Of a stretch of 11,343 nt of DNA, positions 1 through 8,044 are shown in pieces. Position 1 is the stretch's first letter. Every line of letters begins with the position of its first letter. The notes under the pieces were generated by a model. It worked only from the letters and a program-made list of their open reading frames with translations, did no database searches and was not told the DNA's origin. The DNA is from an uncultured Porphyromonadaceae bacterium (lineage in GTDB: Bacteria; Bacteroidota; Bacteroidia; Bacteroidales; Muribaculaceae), in assembly GCA_947176615.1 (NCBI GenBank), contig CAMWRO010000067.1, positions 1-11,343 of the forward strand. The letters run 5' to 3'. The translations under genes and the position numbers were made by a program.

Positions 1-1605
1 TTCATCGCCCGACTCGGCAGCCTTGGAGATGTCCCACACGCCGTTTTCGTAGTAATACTTGAAAAGACCGTTCACGTTCCAGTACTCGTTGCGACGCTGA
101 TTCTTGATTTCGGCGATAGCATCGTTCATGCGGTAGTAGGAGAGACGCACATAGTCATACCAGCGGTCACCCTCGCCTGCGAGTTCGAGGCGGCGTTCTT
201 TCCACACGTCGTCAAATGTTATCGAGGTCACGGGAGTGCTGCCGGGGATTGCGCGGCCGCGCACTGCGTTGAAGGCTTCGAGAGCAGAGGCATTGGATGT
301 TGACTCGTTGTTGCCAAGAACAGCCTCGGCATAAATCAGGTAGACATCGGAGAGACGGAGAATGTGTGTGGCCAGCTGGTTGAACATGTTACCTGCTGAG
401 ACACCGAGGGCCGATTCGTGGTCATAGGCGTTTCCGTAGAGGTTTTTCACGTTGAACGCGCCTGTGGCCGAGTCCCATTTACCGGTTGTGCCCTTGGCAT
501 ACTCGCCGTCGTAGCAGAACTGGAGGGGATCGAAACCGCCCTTGTCGGTCCAGAAGTACTCATATTTGTCGCCGGGGAGCATCATCGTGGCCTTGCGGCG
601 GGTATCGGTGTCGATGCGGTTGGCGGGGTTGGTGTTGATCAGGTCGATGCCGAAAGCATCCTGAAGGTCAACCGAGGGACCGTTGTAACCGCCCCAGCAG
701 TCGCCGAACTCGTCAAAACCCTGAGGCGCGAGGTCGCTCTGGAGAGTGTTCTGCTGAGTCCAAGGGTCACGGCCTGCGCTCCAGCGCCATGCGATTAGTG
801 ATTCCTCATTCTCGTTGTTGGCGAGACGGAACACGTCGGAATAGTTTCCGAGAAGATGACGGCCCGAGTTGTCGATGACATCCTTGGCGAGCTTTGCGGC
901 CATGTCAAGGTCGTCTTGGTTTCGAGTACCGGTCATTCCGAGACCCGAGCGGGTCAGGTAGACTTTGGCAAGAAGCGCCTCGGCACAGTAGTAGTCGATG
1001 CGGCCTTTGGATGCCGACTTGGGGAGGAGTTCCATAGCCTTTTCAAGGGTCATGATGGTGTACTCATATACATCGGCGCTCTGTACCTTGAACTTCTTGT
1101 TGTAGTCGCCCGAGGAAATGTCGGCCGAGTTGTCGTGGACGATGGGCACGTCACCGAAAGTGCGGACGAGATAGAAGTAGGCCATAGCCTTCCATGTGAG
1201 GGCCTCGCCGCAGGTGGCGTTTTTAACGGCCTCGCTGGGCCCGTCGGCATTCTTGATGTAGTTGTAGACGGTATTGGAGTGACCGATTACAGCCCAGAGG
1301 GAGTAGGACATGTTGACGAGGTCTTCGTCGGTACCGTTGACGGTGAATGTCAGGTAGGGAGACGAACCCCAGAACATGTTGCCCGAAAGCACCTCGCCCA
1401 CCTTTATGAAACCGCGCTGGAAGTCATACCAAGGGGAGTTGTAGAGGTAGTTTACACCCTGATAGCACTGCTCGTCGGTTTGGTAGAAGGTACCGGCGTT
1501 TTCGTTATCTTCGGCAGGACGGTCAAGGAAGTCCTCACACGAAGTGAAGCAGAGACCGATAGCGGCGACGGCAGTGGTATATTTGATATTTTTGATGATA
1601 TTCAT
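1..1605 (-). CDS. SusD-like starch/glycan-binding outer-membrane lipoprotein (C-terminus off the window)
   Basis: The start codon is the ATG read from 1605; 535 codons are open to the left edge, so the 3' end is missing. The N-terminus (MNIIKNIKY then a hydrophobic stretch ending FTSC) is a lipoprotein signal with the lipidated Cys at residue 23. It is followed at once by acidic residues (CEDFLD), which resembles the Bacteroidetes surface-export signal. SusD-family hallmarks are visible: the N-terminal region with QGVNYLYN, the TPR-like helices (AEALLAKVYL, SDVYLIYAEA), and the late motif ERRLELAGEGDRWYDYVRLS, which usually lies near the C-terminus, so little is probably missing. SusD proteins cap the SusC transporter and deliver glycan to it. 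The gene begins 31 bases after the SusC stop with no terminator between, so the two should be co-transcribed. Substrate is inferred only from the neighbouring GH5 enzymes. Confidence 0.95.
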   Translation of the reverse strand, partial: MNIIKNIKYTTAVAAIGLCFTSCEDFLDRPAEDNENAGTFYQTDEQCYQGVNYLYNSPWYDFQRGFIKVGEVLSGNMFWGSSPYLTFTVNGTDEDLVNMSYSLWAVIGHSNTVYNYIKNADGPSEAVKNATCGEALTWKAMAYFYLVRTFGDVPIVHDNSADISSGDYNKKFKVQSADVYEYTIMTLEKAMELLPKSASKGRIDYYCAEALLAKVYLTRSGLGMTGTRNQDDLDMAAKLAKDVIDNSGRHLLGNYSDVFRLANNENEESLIAWRWSAGRDPWTQQNTLQSDLAPQGFDEFGDCWGGYNGPSVDLQDAFGIDLINTNPANRIDTDTRRKATMMLPGDKYEYFWTDKGGFDPLQFCYDGEYAKGTTGKWDSATGAFNVKNLYGNAYDHESALGVSAGNMFNQLATHILRLSDVYLIYAEAVLGNNESTSNASALEAFNAVRGRAIPGSTPVTSITFDDVWKERRLELAGEGDRWYDYVRLSYYRMNDAIAEIKNQRRNEYWNVNGLFKYYYENGVWDISKAAESGDE

Positions 1606-1636
1606 GATTGATTGTTTTCAGATTTTGGATTGATGA

Positions 1637-4600
1637 TTAGAACGAAACATTTAATCCGAAAGAGTAAACGGTGGGTGAGGGGTAGCGTCCGCCGTCGAGG
1701 CCGTAAACGAGGCCCGACGAGTCCTGAGTCGATGCACCAACTTCGGGATCATAACCCTTGTAACCGGTGATGGTGCAGAGGTTCTGAATGTTGCAATAGA
1801 TGCGGAGGTTTTCGAGATGGAGCTTGCGGAGCCACTGCTTGCGCAGGGTGTATCCGAGGGTGATGTTTTTCAGTCGGATGTAGGAGCCGTCCTCGACATA
1901 GCGGTCGCTGATGCGGTCGTTGTCGTTGGGGTCGTTGAGACGGGCGGCGGGTGTCTTGGTCTTCCAGTTGGAGACACGGACATTCTCGATGTCGTTGTAC
2001 CAGTATTGTCCGGCGGGATAAACCTTGTTGGGGTCGATGGGCACGAGCTGGGCGCGGTCGTTGACGCTGTTGAGCTGGTTGGTCCATGCCGACTTCATGT
2101 TGGTCAGGTTGATCGAGAGGTAGTTCATGACGTCGTTGCCATAGGAACCGTTGATGAACACTGACAGGTCGAAGTCCTTGTAACGGAAGGTGTTGTTCCA
2201 GCCGAAGGTGAAGTCGGGCATCGGAGAGCCGATCGAGGTGCGGTCATGCTCGTCGATAACACCGTCGGGCACACCGTCGGGGCCGCTGATGTCCTTGTAT
2301 TTGAGGTCGCCTACCCACACGGTGTTGCTCTTGTCAAACACGCCGTCGGAGGGATAATGGGCCTTGTCCTTGGGGGAGTTGAGGATGTCTTCGTAGTCAC
2401 GGTAAACGCCGTCGACAACATAGCCGTAGAAGTTGTAGAGAGGTTTGCCGATTTCCGAAACCGATACCACGTCATTCCACTGGCCGTAGCCTACGAGATT
2501 GGCACCGTCGGTTCCCGAGAGGGCTTTCAGCTTGTTGCGGTTGAACGAGAACTGGAGATTGGTCTCCCATTCAAAGTCGCCAACGAAGGGGCGGCCTGTA
2601 ACCTCGATTTCAATACCCTTGTTTTCGATTTCGCCATAGTTGCCTTTGGGAGCGGCGAGTGCCGACGACCCGTTGCCCTGAGTACCCATGTAGGAGGGGA
2701 GCTGCAGTGACATGAGCATGTCTTTAGACGACTTGATGTAGGCGTCGAAGACGAAGTTGAGTCGGTTGTTGAAGAAGTTCAGGTCGAGACCCACGTTCCA
2801 TTGTTCCTGAGTCTCCCACTTGATACCGGTGTTGGGGATGTTGGCGGGACGGAAACCTTGACCGAGAGCCGAGGGCATGCGAGACATGGCTGTGCCCCAT
2901 GCATAACTGCCGATGTTGGCGTTACCTGTCTGACCCCAGCCGAAGCGGAGCTTGCCGTTGTTGAACCACGGGGTGAGCGATTCGAAGAACTTCTCGTTGG
3001 AGAAACGCCATGCGCCTGCAACCGAGTGGAAGCCTGCCCAGCGGTTGTCGGGGCCGAAGTTGGAGCTACCGTCATAGCGGTAGGTGTAGGTCAGGAGGTA
3101 GCGGCCGTCCCAGTTAAGGGTCTCGCGGGTGAAGAACGAAGCCATCGACGAGCTGCCGTAGCCGGTTCCGATATTAAACGAAGGCTTGTTGCCGAGGGCG
3201 GGGTTGTTGACTTCGTTGGAGGGGAGATTCTGGGCAAAGACGCTGGTCCAGTTATAGGATGATTCCCAGCATTCCTGACCCACCATGGCCGAGTAGCTGA
3301 GCTTGTTCCATTCGCCCGAGTAGGTGACGTAGTTTTTCAGCTGCCAGAACCATGAGTCGTTTTTCTGGATAGAGCTTTCGTTGGTTGCCTGAACATAGTT
3401 GCCGAGGTCGATAGTGGGTTTGAAACGGTCACCCTTTGAGTTGTTTACATCGTAACCGAACTCGGCGTGCCAGATGAGGTTCTTGATCGGGGTCACGTCA
3501 AAGAAGAAGTTGCCCGAGAGTTTCTTACGGTTGAGCTTGATCTGGTTGAGCATAGCCATTGCGATGGGGTTGGGGTTGGTATAACCTTCACGCACGACGG
3601 TGGCATAGTTGCCGTCGACATCATAGATGGGTATGTCAGGGAGAGAAGTCAGCGAGTAGTAAACGATACCGGCATTACCGTCGGCGAGCTTGAGGTTTTC
3701 CTTGGTATCGGCATAAGTGGCCGACATTCCGAGTTTCAACCAAGATTTGAGCTGTGCGTCAAGGTTGGCGCGGAAAGAGAAACGCTCGAAGTCAGAACCG
3801 ATGATGGTACCTTCCTGATTCATGTAAGAACCGGATACATAGTATGACACCTTGTCAGAGCCGCCTTGTGCCGAAATCTGGTGCTGGTTCTGGAGGGCGG
3901 TGCGGAACATCGCGTCCTGCCAGTTGGTGCCGACACCGAGGATTGACGGGTCAGAGTACCAGTCGTTGGGTTTCTGATAGCCCTGAGATACATAGTCGTT
4001 GTAAAGACCTGCATATTCGCGCAGGTTCATCATGTCGAGGCGCTTGTTCTGGTGCTGAACGGCAACCATGCCGTCATAGGTGAACTTGGCTTCGCCCGCT
4101 TTACCGCGCTTGGTTGTGATGAGGACAACACCGTTGGAGCCTTGGGCACCGTAGATGGCGGTAGCCGAGGCATCCTTGAGGATTTCCATTGACACGATGT
4201 CGCTGGGGTTGATTGTCGAGAGGGGAGACACGGTCGACACCTTGCCGTTGCCGAGGGCGTCGCCGAGACCGAAGTCGCTGCCCGAGTTTCCGCCGCCCTG
4301 AACGATTACGCCGTCAATGACGTAGAGAGGCTCGGCGTTGGCGTTGATGGTGGCCTGACCGCGCACGCGGATAGAAGATGAAGAACCGGGGGCACCCGAA
4401 GTGGCCACGGCCTGAACGCCGGTGGCACGGCCTTGGAGCGACTGGTCAAGGTTGGTGATCACAGAGCCTTTCATCGCGTCTTCGCCGAGAGATGACGAAG
4501 CACCCGCGAGGTCGCTCTTTTTCATCGTGCCGTAACCGACGACAACTACTTCGTCGAGGACTTCGGAATCCTCCTCAAGAGTGACGGTGATGTCAGTGCG

Positions 4601-4873
4601 GCCGTTGAGGGCCACTTCTTGGGGTTTCATCCCGACATAGGATACTAAAAGCGTTGCGTTGGGTGATTTCACTTTAAGCACGAAATCACCGTCGAGACCG
4701 GTGGCGATACCGTTGGCAGTATTGCCCTTCTCTTGCACTGTCGCGCCGATAAGGGGCTCACCCGTCTTATCCTGCACAATGCCTTTCACTGAAGTCTGGG
4801 CAACGGCTGTGAGCATGACACACAGCATGAGAGCCGTCAGCAGACATCTCAGGTCAAAAATTTTACTTTTCAT
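1637..4873 (-). CDS. SusC-like TonB-dependent outer-membrane transporter (SusC/RagA family)
   Basis: This is a 1078-residue protein read from the ATG at 4873. An upstream in-frame TTG at 4882 could also open the frame, but it adds only MHL before the MKSK start of an ordinary signal peptide, so ATG is preferred. In order: signal peptide ending near AVAQ (about residue 26), a carboxypeptidase-regulatory-like domain (about 29-104, VKGIVQDKTGEPLIGATV), the SusC linker/TonB-box-like motif EVVVVGYGTMKKSDLAGA (from about 108), a plug domain containing SMEILKDASATAIYGAQG, and a long beta-barrel ending in ...NVSF with the terminal Phe typical of outer-membrane proteins. Family members import oligosaccharides into the periplasm using TonB-ExbBD energy, with SusD as the lid. 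Length is normal for the family and no frameshift is seen. It starts a separate unit from the upstream GH5 operon, with a 427-base gap and a hairpin between them. Confidence 0.97.
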   Translation of the reverse strand: MKSKIFDLRCLLTALMLCVMLTAVAQTSVKGIVQDKTGEPLIGATVQEKGNTANGIATGLDGDFVLKVKSPNATLLVSYVGMKPQEVALNGRTDITVTLEEDSEVLDEVVVVGYGTMKKSDLAGASSSLGEDAMKGSVITNLDQSLQGRATGVQAVATSGAPGSSSSIRVRGQATINANAEPLYVIDGVIVQGGGNSGSDFGLGDALGNGKVSTVSPLSTINPSDIVSMEILKDASATAIYGAQGSNGVVLITTKRGKAGEAKFTYDGMVAVQHQNKRLDMMNLREYAGLYNDYVSQGYQKPNDWYSDPSILGVGTNWQDAMFRTALQNQHQISAQGGSDKVSYYVSGSYMNQEGTIIGSDFERFSFRANLDAQLKSWLKLGMSATYADTKENLKLADGNAGIVYYSLTSLPDIPIYDVDGNYATVVREGYTNPNPIAMAMLNQIKLNRKKLSGNFFFDVTPIKNLIWHAEFGYDVNNSKGDRFKPTIDLGNYVQATNESSIQKNDSWFWQLKNYVTYSGEWNKLSYSAMVGQECWESSYNWTSVFAQNLPSNEVNNPALGNKPSFNIGTGYGSSSMASFFTRETLNWDGRYLLTYTYRYDGSSNFGPDNRWAGFHSVAGAWRFSNEKFFESLTPWFNNGKLRFGWGQTGNANIGSYAWGTAMSRMPSALGQGFRPANIPNTGIKWETQEQWNVGLDLNFFNNRLNFVFDAYIKSSKDMLMSLQLPSYMGTQGNGSSALAAPKGNYGEIENKGIEIEVTGRPFVGDFEWETNLQFSFNRNKLKALSGTDGANLVGYGQWNDVVSVSEIGKPLYNFYGYVVDGVYRDYEDILNSPKDKAHYPSDGVFDKSNTVWVGDLKYKDISGPDGVPDGVIDEHDRTSIGSPMPDFTFGWNNTFRYKDFDLSVFINGSYGNDVMNYLSINLTNMKSAWTNQLNSVNDRAQLVPIDPNKVYPAGQYWYNDIENVRVSNWKTKTPAARLNDPNDNDRISDRYVEDGSYIRLKNITLGYTLRKQWLRKLHLENLRIYCNIQNLCTITGYKGYDPEVGASTQDSSGLVYGLDGGRYPSPTVYSFGLNVSF

Positions 4874-4945
4874 TAAATGCAATTTTAAGGTAATATTGGT
4901 TGTTGATTATTAATGTTTCAGGTAATCGATGATTAGGGTCGTAAT

Positions 4946-4970
4946 ATTATATATGTGTCAGATATATAAT
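4946..4970 (-). promoter_or_regulatory. Perfect AT-only hairpin in the presumed susC leader
   Basis: ATTATATAT at 4946-4954 and ATATATAAT at 4962-4970 are exact inverted repeats around a 7-base loop. If transcription begins near the -7 boxes at about 5040-5058, this lies inside a leader of about 160-170 bases. An A/T-only stem is weak as RNA, so it may equally be a DNA-level palindrome or a promoter-melting region. Function is unknown. Confidence 0.35.
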
Positions 4971-5039
4971 TTAAGGGAACATTGCGCTGTGTTGAGGTTT
5001 GTCAGATTCAGACGGGTTAGGTCGCTTTTATTGACATTG

Positions 5040-5058
5040 CAAATGTAGTGCAAAGATA
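5040..5058 (-). promoter_or_regulatory. Two candidate Bacteroidetes -7 boxes for susC/susD
   Basis: Read on the minus strand, TATCTTTG (5058-5051) and TACATTTG (5047-5040) both match the TAnnTTTG consensus exactly and lie 11 bases apart. I could not find a TTTG -33 element at the usual 19-21 base spacing for either. That would fit an activator-dependent promoter, with the regulator replacing -33 contacts, but the match could also be chance in AT-rich DNA. Either start would give a long leader before the ATG at 4873. Confidence 0.35.
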
Positions 5059-5062
5059 CAAT

Positions 5063-5158
5063 ATAAAGTGATACTTTTTTATCGTCTAATTGCACTTTAT
5101 GGATATTTAATGTCGGGATATTGTTTTTAAGTTTAGGCGAGTTAAAAAGTGATATTTT
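5063..5158. repeat. AAAGTGATA direct repeats plus an inverted ATAAAGTG copy
   Basis: AAAGTGATACTTT (5065-5077) and AAAGTGATATTTT (5146-5158) agree at 12 of 13 positions and lie 81 bases apart. ATAAAGTG (5063-5070) also has an exact inverted partner, CACTTTAT (5093-5100), with centres 30 bases apart. The cluster sits just upstream of the candidate susC -7 boxes, where activator sites would be expected. It may be a set of binding sites for the PUL regulator. No protein partner can be assigned from sequence. Confidence 0.4.
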
Positions 5159-5234
5159 AATGAAACGGTTGATACAGAGCCGCTGAAGAAGCATTGCCGA
5201 GGCTGCCGGCAGGGGAGATAGTGTGTCAGTGACA

Positions 5235-5277
5235 ATGACAGGCAGTATTGCGGGGATACTGCGATACTGCCTGTCAT
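5235..5277 (-). terminator. Strong hairpin ending the GH5-esterase-GH5 operon (probable terminator)
   Basis: ATGACAGGCAGTAT (5235-5248) and ATACTGCCTGTCAT (5264-5277) form a perfect 14-bp stem with a 15-base loop, 23 bases after the stop of the mannanase-like gene. The heptamer ATACTGC occurs twice (5256-5262 and 5264-5270), so the inner part of the left arm can pair with either copy, giving two mutually exclusive hairpins. No uridine run follows in the minus direction, so it is not a textbook intrinsic terminator. It could instead protect the 3' end of the transcript or limit read-through into susC. Confidence 0.6.
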
Positions 5278-5300
5278 GAATGGTGGGGACGGACGCGTTG

Positions 5301-6584
5301 TTATCGTTTGGCCGCGTCGCGGATTATGGCGATTGTCGTGGTGTCACAGGCAAAGACCGAGTTCAGTCCCTGCGGTTCCTGAGCCGGGTCGCCGGTGTAG
5401 TCGTCGCCGTGCTGCCAAGTGTCGTGGGCGGGGACTGCGAGTCCGCCCCATCCCCAGAAGTTGACACCGGCAATCTTGCCTGTGTTTCTCACTTGGGAGA
5501 AGACATGGCTGTAATAGCTGTCGCGTCCGGTCACAGGCGAGCCGGGTGCTGTCGCCATTCCGTCGCGCGGGTATCCGAATTCTTCAAGCACGATGGGCTT
5601 GCCAGCCGGGGACAGGCGTGCATGGTGGGCATCGATGTAGGCATCGGTGTTGCGGCAGGCGGCCGCGACGCTGTCAGTGACGGTCGACTCGCTGATCCAG
5701 CTCCAGTTGTAGGGCCAGATATGGATTGTGCCGTAGTCAATCTCGGGGAAAGAGTGGATGCGGGTCCACAGCTCGATGTCTTCCTCACAGCCGTGGGAAC
5801 CCTCGCTGCCTACCGATACCAAGTGGTTGGGGTCGAGCGACTTGATGAGCCGTGCGGTCTCGCCGATCCACTCGGCAAATGCCTCCTTGTTGTCTTCGCC
5901 GAAAGCTCGCGGTTCGTTGGCAATCTGCCATGACATGATGGCGGGCGATTCGGAATAGGGGCGGCCGGTGACACTGTTGGTGCGGGTGACGATGTTGCGC
6001 ACATGGTTGGCCGCGAGAGTCTTGGCCGAGTCGCTTTGAACGAATTGTTTCACATAGTCCATGTAGGCGGGCCATCCGTCGACCGAGGGTATGACGGCTT
6101 TTCCGTGGCCGGCCCATTCGAGATAGGCACTGTAGCCGCCGCTCCATTCCCATGCGTTGTTGAGATAGATCACCGCTTTCATGCCTCGCTTTTCAAGCTC
6201 GGCTATGAAGTAGTCGAGTCCGCGCAGAATAGTGTCATTGTACACGCCCGGCGCGGTCTGAAGATTTGGTTCGATGTGTGAAGCGAGGCCGTCGGGACCG
6301 TCGCCCCCGGCGAGCACACGGAGGTTGTCGATGCCGATGGCTTGGAGCGAGTCAAGCTCGGCGGCGAGGCGCTCGCGGTTGCCGAAAGAGCCGTCGGAGG
6401 CCAGCAGCGGGCCATACCAGAAATTGGTTCCGATATACCGGTAGACTGAGTCGCCGTCATAAAATTCACCATTTTTAACAGTGATAAAATTAACATCTTG
6501 CTCAGTCGCGGTTGTGCTATTTTTGCCATTGCTGCACGAGGCGGCAATCAATACCGCGGCGGCAGCGAGTGGTAGTAGTTTCAT
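5301..6584 (-). CDS. GH5 glycoside hydrolase lipoprotein, beta-mannanase-like (GH5_7 type)
   Basis: A 427-residue protein with a lipoprotein signal (VLIAASC, Cys17), followed by a Ser/Thr-rich linker and a GH5 TIM barrel from about residue 34. Seen motifs: FITVKNGEFYDGDSVYRYIG at the barrel start, SWQIANEPR with probable acid/base Glu224, TIHIWPYNWSW (from 286) forming the substrate cleft, and VLEEFGYPRDG with probable nucleophile Glu335. The ANEPR, HIWPxNWSW and LEEFGYPRD signatures are those of bacterial GH5_7 endo-beta-1,4-mannanases, which cut the mannan or glucomannan backbone with retention of configuration. The signal implies membrane anchoring; residues after Cys17 (SNGKN) do not look like a surface-export signal, so a periplasmic face is possible. 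It is the last gene of the three-enzyme operon, 35 bases after the esterase stop. Exo-mannosidase activity cannot be excluded. Confidence 0.88.
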   Translation of the reverse strand: MKLLPLAAAAVLIAASCSNGKNSTTATEQDVNFITVKNGEFYDGDSVYRYIGTNFWYGPLLASDGSFGNRERLAAELDSLQAIGIDNLRVLAGGDGPDGLASHIEPNLQTAPGVYNDTILRGLDYFIAELEKRGMKAVIYLNNAWEWSGGYSAYLEWAGHGKAVIPSVDGWPAYMDYVKQFVQSDSAKTLAANHVRNIVTRTNSVTGRPYSESPAIMSWQIANEPRAFGEDNKEAFAEWIGETARLIKSLDPNHLVSVGSEGSHGCEEDIELWTRIHSFPEIDYGTIHIWPYNWSWISESTVTDSVAAACRNTDAYIDAHHARLSPAGKPIVLEEFGYPRDGMATAPGSPVTGRDSYYSHVFSQVRNTGKIAGVNFWGWGGLAVPAHDTWQHGDDYTGDPAQEPQGLNSVFACDTTTIAIIRDAAKR

Positions 6585-6619
6585 TGATTGCAGAAATAAT
6601 AATGTAAGAAGTGTTTATG

Positions 6620-8044
6620 TTATTCCCAGTCGTCGGTGCGGAACGGCACGAGCGGCATCCCCATGAGGTCTTTGACGCTGCCTATCGCAAAGTTGCGGAA
6701 ACAGTAGCGCACGGCCTTGATTTCGGGCACTTTGTCGCTTGTGACGACGATGGTCCGGGTTTCGTAGTCCTCGGTAGCCTCGGCGGGGTGGAACACGCGG
6801 TCTTCGCCCGCAACCTCGAAGCCTTCGAGAACGTCGTTGGGGGTGAAACCGGCATCGGCGTTGTCAAAGTGGAGGACAGCCTTGTTGCCGGTGACATCCA
6901 TTGACTTGAAAGCGGGGTAGGTGGCGGGTATGCCGTTGATGCCATAGGTGCGGTTGGCGGCCATGAACGCGAGACGCTCGCCGATGTCGCGCTTGTTGGA
7001 GGCATGGACATCTTCAAGCTCGTAGGGGAACACCACGTCGGTCGTGCAGACAACGCCGCTGTTGGGAGTGATGCCGGCGGCATGGTGCTGGCACTCGCGG
7101 AACCGGGCGGCATAATCGGCATCCGGGTCGCCGTAGTTCCACGGCGGCATTTCGACGAAGTAGAACGGCGCGTCGGGTTGTCCCCACTGCTTGCGCCAAG
7201 TCTCGATCATCTCTTTCTGATGGGCGGGGTATTCGTTGTGCCGTCCCACGTTGGATTCCCCTTGGTTCCACAGGAATCCCTTGACGGTGTAGCCGATGAG
7301 GGGGTGTAGCATGGCGTTGTACATCACACCGATGCGTTCATATTCCTGAAGGGTCGAGTCGCGCTCGGCGTTCATGTCCCATCCGGGGTAGGTGTCGAGT
7401 ATTTCCTGCGGAATCCATCCTTCGACCTTTGAGCCGCCGTAGGCACAGGCGATGATTCCGACCGGCACGTTGAGAATGTCGGTCAGCGATTGGGCGAAAT
7501 GGTAGCCGAGGGCCGAAAATTCATGAGCGTCGGCAGGATTGGATGTCTTCCATTTTCCCTCGACACGGTCCTGAGGGGTGTAGGAGCCTTTTTTTGGTAC
7601 GGTGGACACGCGGATTCCGGGATATTTGCCCGAATAGGCGATTGTCTGCGCCGCCCCCATGATGGGTTGTGTCCAGAAGCCGCGCAACGGCATCTCCATG
7701 TTGGACTGTCCCGAGCAGAACCACACCTCGCCTATCAGCACGTTGTCAATAGTGGCTTTTTCACCGTCGTCAAAGGTGATGGAATAGGGTGTGAACGATG
7801 CCGCGGGGGTCTTGACGGCCACATCCCACCGTCCGGTCTTTTTATCGGCTGTGACGGTGTAGGTTTTGCCGTCCCATGATGGGGTTACAGTCACTTTTTT
7901 GCCCGGTTTGCTCCATCCCCACAGACGGGCGTCGGTATTTTGTTGCAGGACGGCGTTGTCACTGAAAATATCGGGCAAATCCACGGCTGAGAGCGCCGGG
8001 GCGGCAAGCAGGGCCATTCCGGCCAAAGTGTTGCGCAATTTCAT
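6620..8044 (-). CDS. SASA-family (sialate O-acetylesterase-like) carbohydrate esterase
   Basis: I read 474 residues from the ATG at 8044, not from the in-frame ATG at 8113. The 8044 start gives a clean signal peptide (MKLRNTLAGMALLAAPALSA, no lipobox) and an ATGA overlap with the stop of the gene before it, which suggests translational coupling. An N-terminal beta-rich segment (about 21-100, LPDIFSDNAVLQQ) precedes the SGNH-like hydrolase. Visible motifs: FCSGQSNMEMP with nucleophile Ser114, the WNQGESN block (259-265), and EDVHASNKRDIGERLA with the probable catalytic Asp345/His347. The family is named for sialate O-acetylesterase, but many PUL members deacetylate plant glycans. Between two beta-1,4-glycanases, acetylated glucomannan or mannan is a more likely substrate than sialic acid; no sialidase or sialate catabolism gene is present. 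Probably soluble in the periplasm. Confidence 0.9.
   Translation of the reverse strand: MKLRNTLAGMALLAAPALSAVDLPDIFSDNAVLQQNTDARLWGWSKPGKKVTVTPSWDGKTYTVTADKKTGRWDVAVKTPAASFTPYSITFDDGEKATIDNVLIGEVWFCSGQSNMEMPLRGFWTQPIMGAAQTIAYSGKYPGIRVSTVPKKGSYTPQDRVEGKWKTSNPADAHEFSALGYHFAQSLTDILNVPVGIIACAYGGSKVEGWIPQEILDTYPGWDMNAERDSTLQEYERIGVMYNAMLHPLIGYTVKGFLWNQGESNVGRHNEYPAHQKEMIETWRKQWGQPDAPFYFVEMPPWNYGDPDADYAARFRECQHHAAGITPNSGVVCTTDVVFPYELEDVHASNKRDIGERLAFMAANRTYGINGIPATYPAFKSMDVTGNKAVLHFDNADAGFTPNDVLEGFEVAGEDRVFHPAEATEDYETRTIVVTSDKVPEIKAVRYCFRNFAIGSVKDLMGMPLVPFRTDDWE

Larger units (their letters stand above)
4874..5234 (-). other. susC upstream control region, AT-rich non-coding
   Basis: This stretch between susC and the hairpin behind the mannanase gene holds no convincing gene. 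The 78-codon frame at 5194-4958 is AT-rich, has no recognisable motifs and fits poorly with the codon use of the neighbours. It does hold a 9-bp perfect hairpin (4946-4970), two Bacteroidetes-type -7 boxes (5040-5047 and 5051-5058), AAAGTGATA repeats (5063-5158), and a TTGCAC/GTGCAA pair (5048-5053 and 5090-5095). The portion from 5160 to 5234 is more GC-rich and shows nothing I can name. Confidence 0.6.

Noticed and set aside
856..1611. Long plus-strand open frame (251 codons) opposite the SusD gene
   Set aside because: It is wholly antisense to a clear SusD-family protein, is Val/Gly-rich in the manner of codon-bias shadows, and has no recognisable domain.
4874..4882. TTG start adding three residues to the SusC protein
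   Set aside because: The ATG at 4873 begins a normal basic signal peptide; the TTG gives no benefit.
4958..5194. 78-codon minus-strand frame in the susC control region
   Set aside because: AT-rich, without family motifs or signal, and overlapping promoter-like and repeat elements; best explained as chance.
5160..5234. GC-richer stretch beside the hairpin considered as a gene remnant or small RNA
   Set aside because: No frame, fold or motif that I could support.
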